DNA of 64,000 nt from Elgaria multicarinata webbii (Eukaryota > Chordata > Lepidosauria > Squamata > Anguidae). This document shows positions 49,301 to 58,729 of the stretch, in pieces (within the stretch, counting starts at the first letter, position 1; the number at the start of each line of letters is the position of its first letter). Location: NCBI RefSeq assembly GCF_023053635.1, contig NC_086192.1, forward strand, positions 10,093,001 to 10,157,000, given 5' to 3'. The notes below the pieces were generated by a model. That model ran no database searches. It had not been told where the DNA came from and saw only the letters and a list, made by a program, of their open reading frames with translations. Position numbers and translations under genes: made by a program.

Positions 49301-52300
49301 GCGTTGCGTCCCTCAGGCAACACAGGGCTAGATATGCCAATGGTCCAATGTACAAAGCAGTGGTTTTCACACAAAACCATGTTGCAGTAGAACAGGGATT
49401 GGGCGCCTGTATTGGAATGTTGCTGGCTACAACGCCCATCGTCATGGCCGGCCCTATCATTAAGGAAGGTGAAGCAGCCACCTCAGGCGGCAGTTGCAGG
49501 AAGGCAGCAGCCGCAAGGTGTTCGAGGAGAGAGCTGTGTACCCTGTGGCCTGCTCTCTTCAGGTTCAATAGAGGATATTGTCTCCTCAAGACTGATTAAT
49601 CTGCCAGTCCGGTCAGCTTTTCTACATGGAATGGGAGAGGGCGCCATTTTGTCCATCTCAGGCACCATGTCTTGGGCCGTCGCTGCCTCTCATCCCTGAT
49701 CATTTGCCATGTTGGTCAGGGATTATGGGAACAGGAATCCTGCAGTACAGAAGGGAAACTACGCGCGCTTCTTAAAGTTCCTTGGAGTAACGGCAGGGCA
49801 TAAACATAACAAATAAAAATACATGCCAAACTCAAAAGAGAGATGAAATGTTAGAAGTGTGGAATCTCTCCTCCTCTCCAATTTACATGTACGCCCTAAA
49901 CGGTTTGGGGACAGGTTATTGGAAGGAACGCCTCCTCCCATATGTACCTACCCGGACCTTAAGATCATCTACAGGGGCCCTTCTTCGTGAGCCCCTGCCA
50001 AAGGAAGTGAGGCAGGTGGCTACTAGGAGCAGGGCCTTCTCCGCTGTGGCACCCCGGTTGTGGAATGAGCTCCCCAGAGAGGTCCGCCTGGTGCCTACAC
50101 TGTACTCCTTTCGTCGCCAGCTGAAGACCTTTTTATTCACTCAGTATTTTAACCCTTAATTTTAACTTAAATTTAAATTATACTGTTTTAACTCTGTATT
50201 TTAACCTTAATTTTGCTGCGTGGTTTTATCCTGGTTGTGCTTTTTATATTGTATTTTGTATTTGTGTTTTTAACTTGTTGGTTGTTTTATGATGGTTTTA
50301 GTTTTTGTGAACTGCCCAGAGAGCTTCAGCTATTGGGCGGTATAAAAATGTAATAAATAAATAAATAAATAAAATACGCCACACATTTGAAGAGCTGCTT
50401 CTACAGGAGAGGAGGACTAATTCAGAAGCTATATCCCTCCCATCGCAAGGGGAGGGAAGGATACAAGACCCAAACCGCATTATCAGGCCCTTAAGGGAAG
50501 CAACGGAAAGACTGCAGTCTTTTTTAGCTGTAAATGGTTTACCTTTTGGTGTTATTGGCTTAAATGCCATTTGCAGAGGAAAGAGCCAGTGGATAAGGTA
50601 GGGTTCGTAAGCACCGTTGAAAACATAAAGGACGTTTAAGCTCTTGCTGGACTCTAAAATCACCTGCTCATTGGCAGCGAAAGGACGCATGCAGGGAACG
50701 CTTCCGTACGTCTGTCAGAAGGAGAGGAGAAATTGTGGGGACAACATGTTTTATATTGCAGGGTGTTTTTTTTAGGGTTTTAAGCCTTATAAACTGCCCA
50801 GAGAGCCTTGGATATTGGGCAGTACAGAAACGTAATACATGAATGAACGAGAAGAAAAACTCGTGTTCTTTACAAGAGCAAAAAAAGGTGGAATATGAGT
50901 GAAACAAATAAATATTTTATTTATTTCTTACATTTCTATGCTGCCCAATAGCCCAAGTGCTTAAATAAATAAATAAATAAATGCAACAATATCTGGTCAT
51001 TATCAGGAGGTGTTAGGGGCAGAACCGGGGGCCTTTGGTTCAGTGTATTGCTTCTCCTGTGTGGTCACCCAATAAAGTTGTAGTTTGGAGCATCTTTCCG
51101 TACAGAGAAGTATTCTAAAGCTCTGCGCCGGCCCTGCCCACCCAAACTGGCCAATGGACCCTCCTTAGACAGGAAGGTCTACAGAGAACTTCCTGTTTGG
51201 TCTGGGTCTTTGTCTGAGCAGCAACAGTCTTCATGGCTCTGATAGGTTTCAATGTGCTTTCTAGGTCAGATTCCGAGCTTTGTCCCTCTGCTCCGATTCC
51301 TGGCTGGCTTTGTCCCAGGGCCGGCCCTACCATTAGGCCTGAATGGATGCTATTATTATTATTATTTATTTATTTATATAGCACCATCAATGTACATGGT
51401 GCTGTACAGATTACACAGTAAATAGCAAGACCCTGCCGCATAGGCTTACAATCTAATAAAGTTGTAGTAAACAATAAGGAGGGAAAGAGAATGCAGACAG
51501 GCACAGGGAAGTGTAAACAGGCACCGGGTGGGGTGAAGCTAACAGTATAGAGTCAGAACAAACTCAATATTTAAAAGCTATAGGGAAAAGAAAAGTTTTT
51601 AGCTGAGTTTTAAAAGCTGTGATTGAGCAGTCTGCTACCCTCCGTTGCAGTGGAAAATGCCGTCTCATCACCAGTGTTGAACTAGGTTTCGGCAATCAGT
51701 CTGACTGGCTTTTGTAAATGAAATAGGCAAAGGTACAATCTGGTCTTTTGCCTCCGGCAGCAAAATGTCTTGGGAGAGCTCTGTTTTGCCCCCCAGCACA
51801 AATCCCGATTCCTGGTCCCCACTCTCTTTCAGGACTGCCTTGGCCCCTGACAGCAACAGACAGATCTTAGTACTTCCACCAGGGTCCTTCGACTCACCTC
51901 CACCACCGCATTTTCAATCAGCCCCGAAAGCGGCGACCGAGTGGCACTTCTGAGCTTCAGCTTGGCTGCCCGCTGTGCTACCGTTTGCCCAAATCTCTCT
52001 CTGGCTTCCTTCTCGACAGATCTGAGACAAAAGATTAATACCATCATTTATAGGTCTCAGAAATCTTTGTTTTTGAAAGTCACAGGATGCATTGAGACGA
52101 GCCCAAGTAGAATGATTCAGTGAAAATGCTTAGAAGCAAAGCAATGCCTGGAACTTCAAGTTGTAGGAAGCTGCCTTATTCTGTAACTCAGTATGGTCTA
52201 ACTCCAGGTAAGCTAAGCCTCAATCAAGCCGAGGGCCAAATTTTATTTTGGAGAAGCAGGAATCGCATTCTAGTGGTGGGCAGGGCCACAGGGGGAGGAG

Positions 52301-55300
52301 CCAAAGCCAAAAAGGGGAGGGACCAAAATGCCAGCATATTTTCTTTTAAAGCACTTAATGGCTCAGTTCAGATGTTTCTCAACATTGGTTTTAGAACTCC
52401 ACGGTAGTGTTTTGCCACCACCATTGAGAAATGTGTTGTCTGGCGGGAAAACTCTACACAATGATGGAGTTTTTTTGGAAAATACTCCACGCAGAATACC
52501 CACGCTGTGCAGAGGAGAGTTCCTGCACAACGGTTGTGTTGCGTGGCGGGCTCTGTGGAGTTTTCCGTTGCGTTGAGTTGACTTTTCCCACTGGCTACAG
52601 AGTTCCCTGGCAAGAGCGGCGAAAGGAGGGAGTGCCGCTCTAGGAGAGCTGCCGGGTTTGGGTTTTTGGCAGCAATGGCTGATGGGATCCCATTGGGGGG
52701 GGCCAGGGGAGGAGAGACGGCGGAGGAACTGTCAATCAAACACAGCATTGACTTTTACTCAACTCCACGAGAGCCCACAGTCACACAGGGAGCGCCCCCT
52801 AGGAACTCAACCGTTCAGTGGAGTTTTCCCACTGCGTTGACTAACGTGTTGTCTGAACCGAGCCAACGTTTTACCCCATCCTCCCTCCAACCTGGCGCCT
52901 TCCAAATGTCCCCAAGCTCTTGGGGTGGGATGGAGTGCATTCTAGCGGTGGATGGATCAAAGGCAAAAGTAGCAGAGCTAAAATACAACAAACATCTGTC
53001 TATTTTAGGTTGAATTTCTACACCCTTACTGCAGATACTTACATTAGTCCTTGAGTCATGTAGCTCTTGGAGCCTGACCTCAAGAGCTTATCAATCCAAA
53101 TGAACTGGCGAAGTGTCTTCGGAAGTAATTTCCCACTGAGCCTTTCACACACTGTTGACATACTCTCAGAACCTTGTGAGATTATAGCACAGAGCAAATC
53201 CCCTAGTAAGTCACTCTCTAGGCAGCTGAGAACAGGGGGATGTAGCTCCGGCCTGATATGCCACTGGAAGTCTGTAAGAAATAGGAATAATTAAAAAGTA
53301 ACTCCCAAGGAAGTTATTCCTACCTTGCACCCAAAATTTTAAAAGCAAACATGCTGAACAGGCACTGATTTGGAACTTATCATTCGAACCAAAATTATAA
53401 CTTAACTCATATGCCATTTGTAGAGTTATTTGGTAAGGACTTGTGAACCTTATTGGGCTGTTTGGATTCACCGAGATCGCTTAAAAAAACAAATATTTTA
53501 TTATCAAAAAACTATCATGGTATTTGCAGAAACTGACAATGCAGCCCAATGGAAAACTAAAAGTCTGGCATGGAAATCTCGAGAAGAAATGAGGAGTTGG
53601 AGGATTTGCCAGGGAGGCCAACAGATTCATTCTCAATCGACTGCACTGGAGAACCAGCTCCTGGAATATCTGTGGATTCAGGATCCACTCGGATTCCCTG
53701 AGCGCTTGTGAGCTCACGTAAAGCTGTCATTGTTGTTGTTAGCTAAATCACACCCCGGACGGCAGCGCTCCTAAGATCCTTCCATACCAGGAAAGGTTTT
53801 AAGGGGGAGAAATGTAAAAAATCATAAAAAATCAATGGATGGCCCAATCTGATTCAAATTTGGTATGCTTAAAACCCTCCTTAATATCTATTACTGTGCC
53901 AATTTTGAGGTCTTTATCTTTAAAATTTACGCAGATGTAAGCATTTGTTTAATTTGTACTTTAAACATATCAAATCATTCTCCTGCGCCCCCAGTGGCCG
54001 CTCGGAGAACAACAAAAGATTCGCTCCTAAAGAGGTAGTTAAATAGGTCGGCTCTTTTATATATGAAGCACAGTTAACGCAGGAGGCATGGGAGTACTTC
54101 AGTCAAAGCAGATTATAAACTGGAAAACTTTGGAGTCCTTTGCACGCAATTCGCAGCGATTGCACGGTATAACCCTGGCGTGATGAAGCTACAACCTAAT
54201 TTTGACACTTTGGGCTCACCATAGCACACCTCCAGATGCCGTTTTGTTTGCAACGAAGTGTTTTTAAATGCAAAGGTTGGGGTGGCAGAGGCCGTCCTGG
54301 GAGGGTCCTAGAGGCTGCATGTCTTGGATATCTTCCGCTTGACACTTGTGTTTTATAAGTGCTTATTCGGTATGTGTTTTCTCTCCTCGCCCCGCCCCCT
54401 ACCCCAGTTTTTGCACAATCTGTGTTTGCTCCAGAACTGAACTCCTTGGTTTTTAATTCATAATATTTAAAACACCCCAGAGCTGCACAGCTAAGAAGGC
54501 TTGTAAGAAGGCAATCAGAGGAAGCTGGCAGAGCGGAATTATTTTGGAAAACGATGCATATGTCACAGTAAATTAAGCCTCGCTTACAACACACTGGGGT
54601 GGGTACGTTAGCTGGCTGGTCTTGTATGCTCGTATCCTTTTAGCCTGAATGAAAAACACTCCACATCAGCTGGGATGGAGGCGGGGGAATAACTTCCATC
54701 AGCTCTCAGCGCTGGGAAAGCAAACACTTGTGAATGACTTTGAAGTGGAGGACCTTTTATGTTTTCGTAAAGGAGGAAAACAAACCCTTCAAAGAGGGCC
54801 GGGCTTTTTTTTGGCTGGAAGGGAAGACCAAGACAAGAAAACATACTCACACGCAAAAAAATATATATGAAAGCATAGCAGTTGCAGGCGTTGGTTAATC
54901 AGCATTCTTCAATATAGGGCTGATTCGCAATTATAATGTTTCTAAGGCCGGAGCTAGACCTAAGGTTTATCCCAGGATGATCCTGGGGTCAAACCTGTTC
55001 ATTTAAGTGCCACACAGGGCATCCAGAGCAAAGGCAGGGACAAACCCGGGATGATCCTGGGATAAACCTTAGGTCTAGCTACGGCCTAAGAGTTTATTTA
55101 TTTATTTATTTAAGGATTTTTATGCCGCCATTCAGCCAAAAAAGGCTCTCACGGCGGCTTACAAAAGTATTTCTTGACAGCCCCTGTCCACAGGCTTACA
55201 ATCTAAAAGACATGACACAAAAGGAAAGGGGATTGGGAGGGAGGAGGAGAAGGGGGAAAAGGAAAGCAAATTCAGGCACTACAATCTTAATTGCAAAGTT

Positions 55301-58300
55301 CAGCAGTTACAGGTGACAGCAGGAAGGAGGGGGCTCTCAGCTGGAGCTGGACCCAGGCACGGTGGAGAGGTGCCTGGCTGCTGCTTCCTCCCTCACTGGT
55401 GGCCTCTCCAGAGACAGTTGGTGGCAGGAGGGAGGGGGCTCTCAGCTGGAGCTGGACCCAGGCACGGTGGAGAGGGGCCTGGCTGCTGCTTCCTCCCTCA
55501 CTGGTGGCTTCTCCAGAAACAGTTGGTGGCAGGAGGGAGGGGGCTCTCAGCTGGAGCTGGACCCAGGCACGGTGGAGAGGGGCCTGGCTGCTGCTTCCTC
55601 CCTCACTGGTGGCCTCTCCAGAGACAGTTGGTGGCAGGAGGGAGGGGGCTCTCAGCTGGAGCTGGACCCAGGCACGGTGGAGAGGGGCCTGGCTGCTGCT
55701 TCCTCCCTCACTGGTGGCTTCTCCAGAAACAGTTGGTGGCAGGAGGGAGGGGGCTCTCAGCTGGAGCTGGACCCAGGCACGGTGGAGAGGGGCCTGGCTG
55801 CTGCTTCCTCCCTCACTGGTGGCCTCTCCAGAGACAGTTGGTGGCAGGAGGGAGGGGGCTCTCAGCTGGAGCTGGACCCAGGCACGGTGGAGAGGGGCCT
55901 GGCTGCTGCTTCCTCCCTCACTGGTGGCTTCTCCAGAAACAGTTGGTGGCAGGAGGGAGGGGGCTCTCAGCTGGAGCTTGACCCAGGCACGGTGGAGAGG
56001 TGCCTGGCTGCTGCTTCCTTCCTCACTGGTGGCCTCTCCAGAGACAGTTGACAACAGTTTTGAAGTGCACGTCTAAAGCTACTATCTCATACATAAGGGG
56101 TGGACAACTTGTGGCCTGCCAGACGTTTCGGCTGAGAATTCCCATCAGCATTCACCGCTGGCTATGCTGACTAGGGTTGATGAGAAGGTATCCTAGTCCT
56201 GATGGCTATATGGTACCTCCAGTATCAGACGCAGTGTGCTAAGTACACCAGTTGCTGGGGAACATGGGCAGGAGGGTTGCCCTCATGTCCTGCTTGTGGG
56301 TTTTCCCGGGGGCAGCTGGTGGGCCACTGTGTGAACAGAGTACTGGACTAGATGGACCAGCAGGGCTGGTCTTATGTAGAGATGTAGACCAAAATATCCA
56401 TTGGGCCACGAATTGCCCACCTCTTTAATACACACTTACCCAAGAGTACATCCTGCTGAATTCAGTGGGACACTTCTAAACAGTGTTTAGATTACAGTGT
56501 AAAGATGTAACCTGAGAGAAAGGGCCAAAGCAGATGATATGACAGAGGTCCGGGATTGAGTATCCCATCTTTATTTTTATTTTTTGTGGGGAAAAAATGC
56601 AATCACCAGGAGCAGGGGAAGACTAGGATTGGGACCGCAGCAGAACTGTCTCTGGAGAGGCCACCAGTGAGGGAGGAAGCAGCAGCCAGGCACCTCTCCA
56701 CCGGGCCTGGGTCCAGCTCCAGCTGAGAGCCCCCTCCCTCCTGCCACCAACTGTCTCTGGAGAGGCCACCAGTGAGGGAAGCAGCAGCAGCCAGGCACCT
56801 CTCCATCGTGCCTGGGTCCAGCTCCAGCTGAGAGCCCCCTCCCTCCTGCCACCAACTGTCTCTGGAGAGGCCACCAGTGAGGGAGGAAGCAGCAGCCAGG
56901 CACCTCTCCACCTTGCCTGGGTCCAGCTCCAGCTGAGAGCCCCCTCCCTCCTGCTACCAACTGTCTCTGCAGAGGCCACCAGAGAGGGAGGAAGCAGCAG
57001 CCAGGCACCTCTCCACCGGGCCTGGGTCCAGCTCCAGCTGAGAGCCCCCTCCCTCCTGCTGTCAACTGTAACTGCTGAACTTTACAACTAAGATTGTAGT
57101 GCCTGAATTTGCTTTCCTTTTCCCCCTCCTCCTCCTCCCTCCCAGTCCCCTTTCCTTTTGTGTCATGTCTTTTAGATTGTAAGCCTGTGGGCAGGGACTG
57201 TCAAGAAATACTTTTGTAAGCCTCCGTGAGAGCCTTTTTTGGCTGAAAGGCGGCATAAAAACCCTTAAATAAATAAATAAATAAAAAATTAGTGGGTTAA
57301 TTCTTCCTCCCCTGTGCTATTAACCCAATAAAAACTGCCCCATCTCCAGATCCAAGTCAGAGAACAGGGCACTGATATCTTTGCAAAAACGTCAAGAAAA
57401 GCCAGAGCTGATTTTAGATCTCCGTCATCTCATTTGGTGTGGTCCTCGCATTCACACTATCTCTTTCTAAACGCTGGAAATGTGTGATCACCCCTAAACT
57501 AAAGAACAGGCCCCAGGGATGAGGAAGAGCAGCACGGAAAGCCAAGAGCTCATCCAAAGAAATCGCAATCAAGTGGTCACTGAGGCATATATCGGTTTAC
57601 AGGAGAAAAAGAAGAAAGGCACCAGCACAGAAAGAAGAACAAATAAGGTGCACTGGATTATGATTTATTCAGCAGAATGTCTCTCAATTAAAATCTTCAG
57701 GGGCACAATATTGAGCTAAATGGACCAAAGGACGGACTCACCTTCCTAGGTTTTAAGCAAAAGAGCTTGGGCTGAATACTCAGATATACTCTCATCTCAT
57801 TCATACCCAGGTTTATGCCTGACATGCTAGAATTCTGAATAAACAATCAATACCTTCTTCCTTTCCATTGATTTGAGAAGTCGGTCTTTGGGATAAGGTT
57901 AGGCGGATGTCTTTACTCTCGATGGATTTGGGCCTCTGCACCGCAAAGGAAGTTTGTCGAGGCTCCCTCGATAATGCCGGTTGGGGCACTTGGCAGAACG
58001 CTTCGCTCTCCTGTGCGCCTTTCCCCTACGGAGGCAGAAGTTACTATAAATCCGTATTTGCTAACGGAAATATAATTTGGTGAGAGACAAGAACGCCATT
58101 TTCTTTGTGTGCTCTGACTGTGTGACAACTCCATTTAGCTAGCTGAAATGACACATACGGGTTTGTTAGCTCTAGAGGCCTCTGGCCCTTGAGGCCAGGG
58201 GTCTGGAAACAAAGCCCTATGAGGAGAGACTGAAAGAACTGGGCCTGTTTAGCCTGGAGAAGAGAAGATTGAGGGGAGACATGAGAGCACTCTTCAAATA

Positions 58301-58670
58301 CTTAAAAGGTTGTCACACAGAGGAGGGCCAGGATCTCTTCTCGATCCTCCCAGAGTGCAGGACACGGAATAATGGGCTCAAGTGACAGGAAGCCAGATTC
58401 CGGCTGGACATCAGGAAAAACTTCCTGACTGTTAGAGCAGTGCGACAATGGAACCCATGACCTAGGGAGGTTGTGGGCTCTCCCACACCAGAGGCCTTCA
58501 AGAGGCAGCTGGACAACCACCTGTCAGGGATGCTTTAGGGTAGATTCCTGCATTGAGCAGGGGGTTGGACTCGATGGCCTTAGAGACCCCTTCCAACTCT
58601 ACTATTCTATGATTCTAGTCTATTGGTAATCATTTCTACCCCTCGATCTAAAAGGAGAGGCGGGTAAGAA

Positions 58671-58729
<59 letters not shown>

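Noticed and set aside
49086-49599. Overlapping ORFs of about 165 codons on both strands
   Set aside because: They mirror each other through the palindromic MITE at 49077-49189 and run into another repeat.
53430-53711. Plus-strand ORF as a separate small gene
   Set aside because: No family match, no splice or promoter evidence, and it lies in an intron of the minus-strand gene.
55291-56076. Long plus- and minus-strand ORFs of 222-261 codons as a repetitive protein gene
   Set aside because: They are frames through a 105-base minisatellite; no splice sites, promoter or non-repeat coding sequence accompanies them.
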